Shown here piece by piece: positions 1 to 8,763 of a DNA stretch of 64,000 nucleotides (the stretch's first letter is position 1; each line of letters opens with the position of its first letter). Source of the stretch: Bremerella sp. TYQ1 (GTDB taxonomy: Bacteria; Planctomycetota; Planctomycetia; Pirellulales; Pirellulaceae); NCBI RefSeq assembly GCF_020150455.1, contig NZ_CP083740.1, forward strand, positions 4,402,001-4,466,000, read 5' to 3'. The position numbers and the translations under genes are program-made. The notes beneath the pieces are model-generated. The model was given only the letters and a program-made list of their open reading frames with translations, ran no database searches and was not told the DNA's origin.

Positions 1-68
1 CTTGGCTCGGCCGGCGATTGCACTTCACCGGCCTGACGCGGGTTCAACCACTCGACGTGATGCGATAA
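1..68 (+). CDS. C-terminal end of an upstream gene (partial)
   Basis: An open frame enters from the left edge in frame 3 and ends with TAA at 66-68. Its last residues read LTRVQPLDVMR. The stop lies 11 bases before the ATG of the next gene and overlaps that gene's AAGGAA ribosome-binding site, which is the tight packing expected inside an operon. The visible tail is too short to assign a function. From context it is probably another member of the phage-like block that follows. Confidence 0.5.
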   Translation, partial: WLGRRLHFTGLTRVQPLDVMR

Positions 69-79
69 GGAACCGATCG

Positions 80-610
80 ATGCCGCACGCAACTTTCGCC
101 ACGGGAATCTACCTGGCCAGTTACAACGCCGACGGAGCCGAAGCCGCCGCCGTCGGTAAAGGCCTCGGACCGCGCAGCTTGGGCGTCGTCGAAGATGTCA
201 TTCATTGGCGACGCACGCTGAAAGCGGACAAAGTTGTCAGCTCGCTGTATGGCAGCGCGACGCTCGATGGCGTGCTGAGCGGGGCTGAGTTCTATTGCCG
301 CTTCACGCTCAAGGAATGGAGCCCCGCGGTCAAAGCGATGCTGTTTCCCTGGTCGGAAGACTTGGGACTTGTCGGACCGCTGGGGCAACGGATGGGCCGC
401 TATGCCGGCGAACTGCTATTAACCGCGAAAGAAGGAACCCTCGCCGCCGACAACGGCCCAACGACGATCCGCTTCGGCAAAGTTTGCGTTGCCCCGGACA
501 TGCCGATCGACATTCCGCTGGGGCCTTCGCCGCGCGATATCGAAGTCACGCTGCAATGCCTTCCCTATCAAGATACCAGCGACGCGTGGCGCTGGTTCGA
601 GACCACTTAG
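80..610 (+). CDS. phage tail-tube-like protein
   Basis: This is a 176-residue protein. The ATG at 80 is preferred because AAGGAA lies about 8 bases upstream; the frame stays open to the window edge, but that extension overlaps the previous gene. The composition is beta-rich with no signal peptide or membrane segment. The middle (SGAEFYCRFTLKEW, then a Leu/Gly-rich stretch, then a basic strand-rich C-terminus ending near VTLQCLPYQD) resembles tail-tube proteins of contractile or long-tailed phages, in which a region about additive contributions and a final strand that predicts monomer contact recur. That match is by pattern only. The neighbours (portal-like and hub-like genes on the same strand) support a tail role. 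It could also be an unrelated domesticated protein. Confidence 0.5.
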   Translation: MPHATFATGIYLASYNADGAEAAAVGKGLGPRSLGVVEDVIHWRRTLKADKVVSSLYGSATLDGVLSGAEFYCRFTLKEWSPAVKAMLFPWSEDLGLVGPLGQRMGRYAGELLLTAKEGTLAADNGPTTIRFGKVCVAPDMPIDIPLGPSPRDIEVTLQCLPYQDTSDAWRWFETT

Positions 611-627
611 CATAAGGAACCGCTGCG

Positions 628-810
628 ATGCGTAACGAAGTGATTCAAACCGGACCACCGGTCGAAGAGGCAACGCCCTCGCGGCAAGGTCGTTCCATCA
701 GCCAGTGGCTGAGCGACATCGAAAGCCGCGTCGAAGCGATGGAAGCCCGTCTGCAAGCCAAACTCCGCCGCAAGCTGGAAGGAATGAAGCGTGAACGATC
801 TGCTGGTTAA
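628..810 (+). CDS. small coiled-coil protein of the phage-like block
   Basis: This is a 60-residue protein with AAGGAAC about 8 bases before the ATG. The N-terminal half is polar and the C-terminal half (ISQWLSDIESRVEAMEARL and onward) is a charged amphipathic helix rich in Glu, Arg and Leu, likely a coiled coil. Its last 20 bases overlap the start of the next gene, so the two are probably translationally coupled. A small gene directly after a tail-tube gene recalls tail assembly chaperones, but I see no slippery frameshift site and no sequence match. The function is unknown. Confidence 0.5.
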   Translation: MRNEVIQTGPPVEEATPSRQGRSISQWLSDIESRVEAMEARLQAKLRRKLEGMKRERSAG

Positions 811-2416
811 CACTCCCCTGCCTGGCACGTTGAGCTACGGCGACTTTACCTTCGGCCCCGACGGCACAACGCCTCCGCAGCTTAGTGTTTCGTCAACGGT
901 TCGCTACGACGAAGCGGCCAGAGTTGTGATCGGCATTGAGTATCTGTTAGAGGTCGAAGCGATCATCGTCGACATAACCGAAACCGCCACGGCCGACCGC
1001 CTGGAAACGCTTCGGCAGCAACTTCAACGCCCAGGGCAATCGCTACAGATCACTGGGCTGGGGTTCGGCGATTTGCAGATCGATGGCGACACGCAATTTG
1101 GCCCGAAACCACAAAGCGTACAGCTCGTCCCGATCGCAGGGACCACCAGTTGGCAGCTGCGGTGGAAGGTCGCTTTCACGGTGATTGAAGGGGCAGAAAC
1201 GGCATCCGGCGATTGGCTGGCGATCAACTTTCGCAGCCAATACACGATCGACCAGCGCGGTTTCACCACACGAACCATTCGTGGACATGTGCAGATTGTC
1301 AGCAAGCGGGACGGGCTCGGTGGAATCGAAACGACCGCCGATTCGGTTCGCGATGCGATCACCATGGCCCTGCCGACTGGCTTCCGCCGCGAACGAAGCA
1401 CGTGGACCGAAGACGAAAGCAAAACGCGGCTCGAGTTTGAAATGGTCGACCGCGAACTGGACCACCTCCCCTTCCCTGTTGGCATTGTCGATGGCGAAGT
1501 CGACGTCACGACCCAGCAGCAGACCATTCCCCAAACAAAAGCGGTGGCGCGGCTCGAAGGTTGGCTCGAAGCGTCGCCCGAGTATCCGCATCATCACGCC
1601 GCCGAGCGATTGCTGTTGATCGCCGCCGATCGCGCCGCGAAGCTCAACGCCGCCGCGAGTGGTTTGGTGTGGCCGACACGCATCGAAGTCCGACAGCCAA
1701 TGTTCAAGCGGAAGGCGTTTGTCATCTGCCAGTGGGAACGGCTGGGTTGTTTGTGGGACGTGCTTGCGACCAGTGGCGTATGGGATCCGCTGGAAGGAAC
1801 CAGCTACGCGACATGGAAGCCTTCGGTCGAAGCGTTGTGGGGCAATCGGGGCACGGCGAACCTGGCCAGCCGATTGGCCGACGGAGTGATTGTCGATCTG
1901 GTCGAGCATCCGCACAGCGCGCTGGAAATTGGTTCCAGTGGTGGTTCGATCAGTTCGCCGGTCGAAACGTGGGAGCTGCCGGCGTTAATCCCCACGGTGA
2001 CCGAGACGACCAGCTGGCGAGACTATGCGGCGAAACTGGAAGTGGTTCGCGAAGAACAGACCACGATGCATTACCCGGCCCAAGCGGTGACCGATGGCGA
2101 AGTGACCAGCGGCGTTGGCACTTCTTACACGGTGGCGCATCCCGCTTTACGAGAACGACATGGCGAACCAAAGCATGTCGTCAAGTTCAGCGGACACGCG
2201 GAGCGGATCGGATTCGTCCCCAGCGTGCCGAGCTTGGTAAGCGTCGGCAATCAACCGCTGCTGGAACGCGAGCGGAAAGAGTCGCGGCAACAACTCAGTA
2301 CCCTTTGCGGCCAGCCACTCTACCGCACCGAGTGGACAATCACCTACGACGCGGCCGGGTACATCGAACAACACGACCCGCCTCCGATTCCCGCGGAGTT
2401 GACCGAGATTGAATAG
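791..2416 (+). CDS. large beta-rich protein of the phage-like block, function unknown
   Basis: This is a 541-residue protein starting with GTG. The start overlaps the previous gene by 20 bases and has AAGGAATG about 7 bases upstream. There is no signal peptide or transmembrane helix. The sequence alternates Val/Thr/Glu-rich strands throughout, with runs of GTT, VTSG and TTSW type. I do not recognise a family. Its position between tail-tube-like and portal-like genes suggests a structural particle protein such as a baseplate or tail accessory component. That rests on context alone. The C-terminus ends in an acidic PPPIPAELTEIE tail. Confidence 0.5.
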   Translation: MNDLLVNTPLPGTLSYGDFTFGPDGTTPPQLSVSSTVRYDEAARVVIGIEYLLEVEAIIVDITETATADRLETLRQQLQRPGQSLQITGLGFGDLQIDGDTQFGPKPQSVQLVPIAGTTSWQLRWKVAFTVIEGAETASGDWLAINFRSQYTIDQRGFTTRTIRGHVQIVSKRDGLGGIETTADSVRDAITMALPTGFRRERSTWTEDESKTRLEFEMVDRELDHLPFPVGIVDGEVDVTTQQQTIPQTKAVARLEGWLEASPEYPHHHAAERLLLIAADRAAKLNAAASGLVWPTRIEVRQPMFKRKAFVICQWERLGCLWDVLATSGVWDPLEGTSYATWKPSVEALWGNRGTANLASRLADGVIVDLVEHPHSALEIGSSGGSISSPVETWELPALIPTVTETTSWRDYAAKLEVVREEQTTMHYPAQAVTDGEVTSGVGTSYTVAHPALRERHGEPKHVVKFSGHAERIGFVPSVPSLVSVGNQPLLERERKESRQQLSTLCGQPLYRTEWTITYDAAGYIEQHDPPPIPAELTEIE

Positions 2417-2461
2417 GCCTGGGCGACCTTCTCCGGTCCCCTCGCCCCCGTGGGTTACGCT

Positions 2462-2496
2462 GCCTGCTTTTTAACGACCAAGGCAGGCGAAATTTT
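2462..2496 (+). terminator. possible hairpin terminator after the beta-rich gene
   Basis: GCCTGC at 2462-2467 pairs with GCAGGC at 2483-2488, with a 15-base loop, and is followed by GAAATTTTTA. The loop is long and the stem only six pairs, so termination would be weak. It lies in the 130-base gap before the portal-like gene. Confidence 0.3.
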
Positions 2497-2546
2497 TATC
2501 AACGCACTCAAACTTCGATCGCCATTTCCAACGCAAGGAATTTGAA

Positions 2547-3653
2547 ATGAAAATGCTTGATAAGCTTCGCGAGATGCTGCTGGGCAAGACCCCTTTGACG
2601 GCGGAGAACACGCCGCCTCATTCTAGCAGCGTGGCGGCTCGCGTTGATGAGATTCCACCGTTCTCGCTGCCTACGGCCGACTTGATGCGGTTTGATCCTC
2701 AGGTGCGGATTGGTCTCGGGGCACGCAACGGGATGCTGTTGCAAGGCAAAGTCAACTTCACCGCCGAGCGACCCGAGGTACAAGTTTGGCTGCAGCGTCA
2801 ATGGCAACGCTTGTGGTCGCAGCATGGACATCAGCTGATCAAAGCGAAGCTGTACGGCTATCTTCCGTTGGAAGTGATGTACGAGGAAACGGATGCCAAG
2901 GGGACGATCGAAGTGGCGAGCCTCCGCGATCAACATCCTCGGAGCGTCAATCTGCTGACGGCGGACGGACGTGTTGTTGGTTTCGAGACGAAAACGGCCG
3001 CCAAAGACAAACCGGTGAAAGTGCTTGCCCCGAAGGCTTTAGTGTGCACGTTTGATGCGGAGTTTGGCAATCCGTATGGCTGTTCGCTTTTGGAACGGGC
3101 CTACCCGGCCTGGTTCGAGAAATGGACCGACGGTGGAGCGAAGAAGGCGCTGCGACTGCGCATGATGAAAGATGCCTACATCGGCGACATCTTGTGGTAT
3201 CCGGCCGGGCGAACGATTCATTACGCCGACGGTCGCGAGGTGAGTTGGCGCCAAGTGGCCAAAGAGATTCTCGATCATCGCATGACCGGCAGCGCGATGA
3301 CACTGCCGATGATGTTCGACGATCAAGGGCGAAAGCTGGTCGACTACACGCCGCCGCAAGAAGTGAAAGGAGGCACGCAGATCTTCGCATGGAAGCAAGA
3401 TGTCGATCACGAAATTTGGAAAGCCCTGGAGATGCCGCCGGAAGTGATTGAAGCGTCGACGAGCGGCAGCGGTTATTCCGGACGATGGATTCCGTTGACG
3501 ATCGCGCTGGGTGCGGTGCAAGCGGAGTTCAATGAACTGCTGGCCTGTGTTGATCGAGACATCCTTCGCCCAATCGCTCAGTGGAACTTCGGCAACGTGA
3601 AATACGACGTACAGCCGGCGTCGTTCGTGGAACTGTTTTCCGAGATGAACTGA
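2547..3653 (+). CDS. DUF935 / phage Mu gp29-like portal protein
   Basis: This is a 368-residue protein with AAGGAATTTGAA upstream of the ATG. Portal proteins form the dodecameric DNA channel at one capsid vertex. Features that fit the DUF935 family are an early segment on binding mode (LGARNGMLLQGKVNFTAE), an LIKAKLYGYLPLEVMYEE stretch near residues 98-116, and a central FGNPYGCSLLERAYPAWFEKW motif near residues 170-190, which matches the family's GxPyG...LlraaYp.W pattern. A helical C-terminus follows. The protein is shorter than many Mu-type portals (about 500), so it may lack a C-terminal extension. The family call is by recalled motif, not by search. Portal and tail-like genes together argue for a prophage remnant or a domesticated particle. 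Confidence 0.65.
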   Translation: MKMLDKLREMLLGKTPLTAENTPPHSSSVAARVDEIPPFSLPTADLMRFDPQVRIGLGARNGMLLQGKVNFTAERPEVQVWLQRQWQRLWSQHGHQLIKAKLYGYLPLEVMYEETDAKGTIEVASLRDQHPRSVNLLTADGRVVGFETKTAAKDKPVKVLAPKALVCTFDAEFGNPYGCSLLERAYPAWFEKWTDGGAKKALRLRMMKDAYIGDILWYPAGRTIHYADGREVSWRQVAKEILDHRMTGSAMTLPMMFDDQGRKLVDYTPPQEVKGGTQIFAWKQDVDHEIWKALEMPPEVIEASTSGSGYSGRWIPLTIALGAVQAEFNELLACVDRDILRPIAQWNFGNVKYDVQPASFVELFSEMN

Positions 3654-3660
3654 CCTCGGT

Positions 3661-3725
3661 TTGGCTTCGCCTCCCCAAGGTTGCAAGCAACCTGGGCTAC
3701 CCGGTTGGGGACGGCGGAACCGGGA
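3661..3725 (+). repeat. REP-like palindromic intergenic repeat
   Basis: Three nested palindromes lie in 65 bases: AGGTTGC-AA-GCAACCT at 3678-3693, GGG-CTA-CCC at 3694-3702, and CCGGTT...AACCGG at 3701-3723. Such units with CCCAAGGTTGC/GGGCTACCC cores are, to my knowledge, common between genes in planctomycete genomes. The downstream reading frame stays open through this repeat back to a TTG at 3661, but the repeat is unlikely to be coding. Confidence 0.5.
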
Positions 3726-3792
3726 ACCTTTTCTAGCTCAACGTATTTCATCCGCATTGGTCCGTAAGCCGTTATCGACAGGAATTAGCTTC

Positions 3793-6699
3793 ATGGTTAC
3801 GAACTTTACGACGCAGATCACCTTGGATGGTCGCCCTGCTTTACTGCCGACTGGTGGGGTGACGAGTCGGGTCGTTTGCCCGCGCGGGAAGCGGCCAGGG
3901 ATGGCGACGGTCCTGCTCAGTCGCGCGGATGTCGATGCGATTTTGAGTGAAGGGGAAACGTTTCATTCCCTCAGCTTGAGCACAACCGGAGACGTTACCA
4001 ACTCGGTCACGCTGCCGGGGCTGATCTGGCTTTCAGCGAAGCGGCTACATCCGGGGAAGCCGAACGACGCGGAAGCGGCTTACGTTGTGCGTTTGACCGA
4101 TCGGCGGCATTTGCTTTCTCGCTTCAGCGATACCGGGAAGCTGCGATTCAACCTCCGCAGTTTCGCCCAGGAAGAGGACTTTCTGCCGGAAACGGCCGGA
4201 CATAGTTGGTCTTCCGCGATCGGAACGGTTTGGCAAAGTATGGGTTCGCTGCTGGGTAGTTTTCCAGGACTGCCTGCCGGCGTCGCGCCAGCGTCGGCCC
4301 CGGAGAACTTGCACTTTCTGGGAACGAGTGCCTGGGATGCGCTGCATACGCTGTTGCAGCAGATCGGTTGCGATACGGTCTACGATCCGATCAACGATGC
4401 CGTTCAAATTGTGAACCTGTCCGCGGCGCAAACAGGCCTGCCGACCGCTACCAACGTACTGTTCGACGACGAACCGCAGTCGCCGGAGATGGTACCCGAA
4501 ACGATCCGCGTTTACTTTCATACGCATTACAAAAGCCATGGGCAGCAGCGTGATACGCAGCTGAACGCCAACTTTGTGGAAGGGGCTCATTCCGCTTATC
4601 GCGAAGTGCCCACGAATGTTGCGGACGCGGTGCCGGGTACGGTGTTGAGCTTGTGGGACGACTTGCCTCAGGTGCTCGACGAAGACAACCTTCTGGTGAA
4701 CGATGCCGCGCTGACCTCCAAGGCCGCGGCGAGAGCGGCTCGATGGTTGGCGGAACATTCCAGCGGCACGACGCGCCGGCGAATCTATCCTGGCATTTTA
4801 TCGGTTATGCCAGGTAGCGAAGTCGCCTCGGTCACGTGGAGTGCCTCGGGACCTGGCCGCGAAGGAACGACGACCGAGCTTGTGTTCCAGCGCCGCGTGA
4901 TGGATGACATGGGGGACGGGAACGATGCTTCGAAGGATGAGAACTTTCGGTCGCCCGACGTGGCTCGACGATCGACGCCAGGATTTCCGAGTTTGATCAA
5001 CGGCGTCCAGGTATGGGTCGAGGGTGTCCCGCCAGGCGAATCGATTTCGCCAAACGACGACGGGCTGATCCCAGGCCGCGTCGTTCGCTGGGTGGCGGGG
5101 CAATTAGTAACGCTGGAAGCATGCTGGCTGCGGCCCTTCTCGTTGCCGACGACCTCGGACGACCCGGAACAGATTCTTTCGCTACGAAACGCCGACCGGT
5201 TCATCGCGCGGCTGTCTGGGATTGAAACTTCGACCGGCGAAACGAAGCCGCTTTACCTGGTGCAGTCGGATCAGCCACGACCGGCAGGGGAAGTCTTGTG
5301 GGGTGCCTGTCTGGCCGACAAAACCGTGTGGGACCCCAGCGACTGCACGAAGGTCAACGTCGAGCCTGTCGACGGGTGTCATGCTGTGGCGACGCTGGAA
5401 GGAGGCGTCGTAGAAGTGGTGCTGCCAAGGATTGCCGATGTTTTACCGAATTTGCACGCCGGCGATGTGATCGCGTTTAGCGAAGCGAAAGATACCGAAG
5501 GTCAGCCGGCCGGCTACGTTTGCGTGAGCGACTATACCAAAAGCCCCGGCAGCGAGTCGTTCGCGGCACTATGGGGTAAAGTCGTAGAAGGAATCGGCGA
5601 TTGGAACGGCGCCGGCTGCACTTCAGTGGAGGTGATTCGTGTGGCCGACTGTGCCGGTACCGCGCTGCCTGGCGGACCGATCAGCTACGAAGTACTTCTG
5701 CCCAAGGTGCCTGGCCGGGTTCCTTACCTGGTGCCGGGAGACGTGATTGCATTCATCCCTGCCCCGGCAGAGGAGCTGGGGGCACCGGAGCATGTCATCG
5801 TCAGCGACTATACGATCAGTTTCGGCGAGAGTGGACCACGCTGGGGCGTCTGCGTTAGTGATTCGCAAGAAGGCGGCGCGGCAACGGACGAGGTCGTGGT
5901 GCAGCCGACGCTCGATCGATCGGGTGCGGTGGCCGATCCGAACTCGCTTCCGGTGACGGTCTATCTGCCGCGGCGGGAACTGTTCGGCCATTCGCTGAAG
6001 GCCGGTCAGGTCGTCGCGTTTGAAGAAGCGGCCGACGGAAGCTATGTGATCCAAGCCGACTATTCAGCTGGGCCACGGGTCGAAGACGCATGCCTGACGA
6101 CGGAACCGAGTGGCGGCGGTATCAATGGCCCGGAACGTGTGCAGTTCGATCAGCGTGTCGGGTTTCGCGTCGGCCCAGGCTTAGCTGGTGCGCAAAGTGT
6201 CGCTGTATCGATCATTGGCGGCGCGAACGATCGACTTTGGCAAGCGGAAACGACCGCGAAATCACCTCAATGGACCGATACGGTAAAGCTGGCTCGGCTG
6301 CTTGCCTTAGGTGCGACAGAACAGCCAGGGGCAATCGCTTTCGATGGAAACGCTGGCCTGGCAGGACCTGATAGCCCGGCCGGCAAGTATCTACTGCTTC
6401 TACCAGATGAACTTCCGGATGCGGCCGGCCGGGTCATGTATATCACCGATTGGAATTCAAGCGGCGGGACCTGCGACGAGCTGGGCGGGACGGTCGGTGT
6501 TGGGAAACTCCGCTTTTCCAAGTCAGGGATCAGCGGAAGCGAATCGGTTTCCGTCGGCGATACGCTGGAATTCGAGGCTGGCATTTGCGTGAAGTGGGAA
6601 ACGGCCGGCGGGACCGACAAGCTGAACCCTCCAGAAGCGGAAGGCGAGGTAGAAGCCGACCTGGGAATGGCCTCGCGTGGGTACTTGTGCTCGGAATAG
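3793..6699 (+). CDS. tail-hub-like protein with three C-terminal repeats
   Basis: This is a 968-residue protein. The ATG at 3793 is chosen because CAGGAATTAG lies 9 bases upstream and because an earlier TTG at 3661 would translate a palindromic repeat. Residues 1 to about 400 alternate beta strands with an AWDALHTLLQQIGC helix and a later PGILSVMPGSEV turn. This resembles the fold order of tail hub (gpD/gp27-like) proteins, but only as inference. From about 5290 to 6066 the protein carries three tandem units of about 80 residues. Each starts LWG or RWG, has V.LP[RK] in the middle, a GDVIAF or GQVVAF strand, and ends SDYT or ADYS. The last 200 residues are a separate Gly/Ser-rich beta region. 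No signal peptide or membrane segment is seen. It may be a hub fused to a fibre or spike. Confidence 0.5.
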   Translation: MVTNFTTQITLDGRPALLPTGGVTSRVVCPRGKRPGMATVLLSRADVDAILSEGETFHSLSLSTTGDVTNSVTLPGLIWLSAKRLHPGKPNDAEAAYVVRLTDRRHLLSRFSDTGKLRFNLRSFAQEEDFLPETAGHSWSSAIGTVWQSMGSLLGSFPGLPAGVAPASAPENLHFLGTSAWDALHTLLQQIGCDTVYDPINDAVQIVNLSAAQTGLPTATNVLFDDEPQSPEMVPETIRVYFHTHYKSHGQQRDTQLNANFVEGAHSAYREVPTNVADAVPGTVLSLWDDLPQVLDEDNLLVNDAALTSKAAARAARWLAEHSSGTTRRRIYPGILSVMPGSEVASVTWSASGPGREGTTTELVFQRRVMDDMGDGNDASKDENFRSPDVARRSTPGFPSLINGVQVWVEGVPPGESISPNDDGLIPGRVVRWVAGQLVTLEACWLRPFSLPTTSDDPEQILSLRNADRFIARLSGIETSTGETKPLYLVQSDQPRPAGEVLWGACLADKTVWDPSDCTKVNVEPVDGCHAVATLEGGVVEVVLPRIADVLPNLHAGDVIAFSEAKDTEGQPAGYVCVSDYTKSPGSESFAALWGKVVEGIGDWNGAGCTSVEVIRVADCAGTALPGGPISYEVLLPKVPGRVPYLVPGDVIAFIPAPAEELGAPEHVIVSDYTISFGESGPRWGVCVSDSQEGGAATDEVVVQPTLDRSGAVADPNSLPVTVYLPRRELFGHSLKAGQVVAFEEAADGSYVIQADYSAGPRVEDACLTTEPSGGGINGPERVQFDQRVGFRVGPGLAGAQSVAVSIIGGANDRLWQAETTAKSPQWTDTVKLARLLALGATEQPGAIAFDGNAGLAGPDSPAGKYLLLLPDELPDAAGRVMYITDWNSSGGTCDELGGTVGVGKLRFSKSGISGSESVSVGDTLEFEAGICVKWETAGGTDKLNPPEAEGEVEADLGMASRGYLCSE

Positions 6700-7134
6700 A
6701 TCAGCGAATGATCGCTGAAAGTCGTCTGCAAAGGTTATGCGAGAGTGAATTTTTAACTGTTTCGAACAAACAGGGCCAAACCGAACGTTTTCCCATTGAC
6801 GCCACTTCTCGGGGGTCGATACATTCACAATTGAATCTAAGCACGGCCGTCAGCCTGCCTGCAAAGTTCGACCTGTTAGATGTGTTTTTTGAGAGACGTA
6901 ATGGCGGATGGGGCCTTCTCGCCCTGGTTCGTCCGTTTGTTCGGATGCTGTATTAGCATCGCTCGAGCCACCTACTAGTTGACGATTTTGGCAACGGAAA
7001 GACGCGGTGGGCCCAGACGCCACTGCATAGATGATGTGAATGGCGCACCAAGCCTCAGGGTGACGGTGTGACGCCCGATCGAGCGAATCGATCATTTCCG
7101 ATTTTCTGTCTCTCTTGCTAGTAGGTTAAGATCT
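6700..7134. other. 435-base intergenic region
   Basis: No convincing gene lies here. A small hairpin TCAGCG-AATGAT-CGCTGA at 6701-6718 follows the hub-like gene without a T-run. The rest includes the leader of the RNA-binding-protein gene, with a GATCGA...ATCGATC palindrome near 7076-7092. No clear sigma-70 promoter pair was found. The start of the leader transcript is unknown. Confidence 0.4.
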
Positions 7135-7467
7135 GTGAAGAAGAAATTGTACGTAGGGAATCTCCCTTACAGCTACACCGGTACCGATTTGGAAAACCTC
7201 TTCGGTGAGTATGGCCCAGTCGCTTACGTGAGCGTTATCTCCGATCGCGAAACCGGCCGTTCGCGCGGTTTTGGTTTCGTTGAAATGGACAACGACCAAG
7301 ACGCTTCGGCTGCCATCGACGCCCTGAACGGTTTCGACGTCGACGGTCGTAAGCTGGTCGTCAACGAAGCTCGCGAACGTGAACAACGTCCCGGCGGCCC
7401 ACGTGGTGGCGGCGGCGGTGGTCACCGTGGCGGTGGCGGCGGCGGTGGATACCGCGGCGGTCGCTAA
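7135..7467 (+). CDS. RRM-domain RNA-binding protein with Gly/Arg-rich tail
   Basis: This is a 110-residue protein with a GTG start. Residues 2-80 are one RNA recognition motif: RNP2 is KLYVGNL at 4-10 and RNP1 is RGFGFVEM at about 44-51, with the aromatic residues that stack on RNA. The tail is Arg/Gly-rich (GGPRGGGGGG and similar). This layout matches bacterial glycine-rich RRM proteins of the cyanobacterial Rbp type, which bind single-stranded RNA and are often cold-induced. The gene stands alone, has a long leader and ends at a strong terminator, so it is monocistronic. Cold regulation is an inference from the family, not visible here. Confidence 0.93.
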   Translation: MKKKLYVGNLPYSYTGTDLENLFGEYGPVAYVSVISDRETGRSRGFGFVEMDNDQDASAAIDALNGFDVDGRKLVVNEAREREQRPGGPRGGGGGGHRGGGGGGGYRGGR

Positions 7468-7520
7468 ACCATAGCGGCTTCGATTGGGGGCCACCCCAAA
7501 CGAGCAACCAAAACAACGAA

Positions 7521-7557
7521 GCGGCCCGAGAGAGTTTTCTCTCGGGCCGCTTTTTTT
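7521..7557 (+). terminator. rho-independent terminator of the RRM gene
   Basis: A perfect 13-pair stem (GCGGCCCGAGAGA / TCTCTCGGGCCGC) with a 4-base loop at 7521-7550 is followed by seven T residues. It ends the RRM transcript and separates it from the convergent gene. Confidence 0.95.
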
Positions 7558-7579
7558 GTCTACGGTCTCTTACCGCTTT

Positions 7580-8758
7580 CTAGTATGACTCAACGAACAT
7601 AATCACCACATCTGGGTAACGCTGGTTCAGCTCTTGCTGTTGCTCGTAGGATACCGACGAATCGAAGATAGTAACTTGCTCTATGCCGGGAAACGTTGCG
7701 ACGATCTCAACATCCTTTGCTTCAATGGCCTCACCACGAAGGCCGATTCTCTTTAAAGCTAGATCTCGCAGCTTTGACAAGTGTTCGACCCGAAATAAAG
7801 GATCGTCCGTACCAGCAATTATGGCCGGGTCAATGAGCCGCAATCTTGGTAATAAAACCGTTTTCAAACGGGGGCAGTTCCTAATTTGCTCAAGCGCTTC
7901 AAGTGGAAGGCCATCACGTATATCGAGCGTTTGAAGATAAGGAAACGTTGGCAATAAACCATACATGGCTCGCCAGTTATCATTCAGCCTTACGGTGGCT
8001 TGCGTGTTATGTCGGAAGATCTCTAGATAGGTATCGCCACCTAGCAAGCATCGCAGCCAAACCGGACCACAGTAACGTTGCAACGGGCGAGGTTCACTTG
8101 GGAGGTAGGAGCCAATCACGGAATGATTAGGCGGTAAGAAGAATTCTTGGTACATCAACTGATCTTCGCGTTGCGAAACGCGCCAATGGTACGTCACATA
8201 GCCGAGAACAACACCAACGATTGTCAGCCCAACCAAAAGATCGGCCAGGTTGAACTTCCATAGTTTTCCGCGACGATAGATTCGCCACTCGACAAGTCCG
8301 CCGGCACCACCGATCAGTGTCGCCGCCACGCATAGATCGAACATCAGCGCCCAGGGGTAGAAGAGCCATCGCTCGGCACCAAGCGGCCAGCTATTGTAGT
8401 GACACCACGAGATATAATTGAGTGTCTCTGGCCAGTTTGAAGCCGGCGGCGTCAGTTTTTCCACTTGAACGCGCGCAAGATAAACATGGGGCCAGCCATG
8501 CTCGTATGTCCGAACATGTTGTCTCTTATTGGGAGGCAAAAGGAAAGCCTGCCTCATGATGCCGAGCCGCTGATCGGTTTCGCTTTCTAGCGCGAAACAA
8601 GTATTGATCCAATTTGCCGAATCTTCTCGGGGACTGTCAAAAAACCATTCCCCCGGGACGATGATCAGCACCAACGGTACCGCCATCAGCAGCATCGCGC
8701 ACCAGGTTGCCTTGTGCAGACGTTTGAAGAGAGACACAGGGCCGAGCCGGTTGGACAT
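7580..8758 (-). CDS. membrane protein with leucine-rich C-terminus, function unknown
   Basis: This is a 392-residue protein. The ATG at 8758 is chosen because it lies five bases after the stop of the upstream gene with GAGGCG as a ribosome-binding site; the open frame extends ten codons further. It has three probable transmembrane helices: near residues 20-37 (AMLLMAVPLVLIIV), near 135-160 (WALMFDLCVAATLIGGAGG), and near 175-195 (LADLLVGLTIVGVVLGYV). The C-terminal 180 residues contain LQTLDIRDGLPLEAL, LKTVLLPRLRLID and LRDLALKRIGLRG, which look like degenerate leucine-rich repeats. Planctomycetes have many such membrane-anchored LRR-like proteins. It is in an operon with the unknown gene at 8764-9495. 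Confidence 0.7.
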   Translation of the reverse strand: MSNRLGPVSLFKRLHKATWCAMLLMAVPLVLIIVPGEWFFDSPREDSANWINTCFALESETDQRLGIMRQAFLLPPNKRQHVRTYEHGWPHVYLARVQVEKLTPPASNWPETLNYISWCHYNSWPLGAERWLFYPWALMFDLCVAATLIGGAGGLVEWRIYRRGKLWKFNLADLLVGLTIVGVVLGYVTYHWRVSQREDQLMYQEFFLPPNHSVIGSYLPSEPRPLQRYCGPVWLRCLLGGDTYLEIFRHNTQATVRLNDNWRAMYGLLPTFPYLQTLDIRDGLPLEALEQIRNCPRLKTVLLPRLRLIDPAIIAGTDDPLFRVEHLSKLRDLALKRIGLRGEAIEAKDVEIVATFPGIEQVTIFDSSVSYEQQQELNQRYPDVVIMFVESY

Positions 8759-8763
8759 GGTGC

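Noticed and set aside
3661..3792. TTG-started extension of the hub-like gene
   Set aside because: It translates a REP-like palindrome; the ATG at 3793 has a good ribosome-binding site.
1..6699. Complete prophage
   Set aside because: No integrase, repressor, capsid, terminase, lysis gene or attachment site is in the window; only a partial structural block can be claimed.
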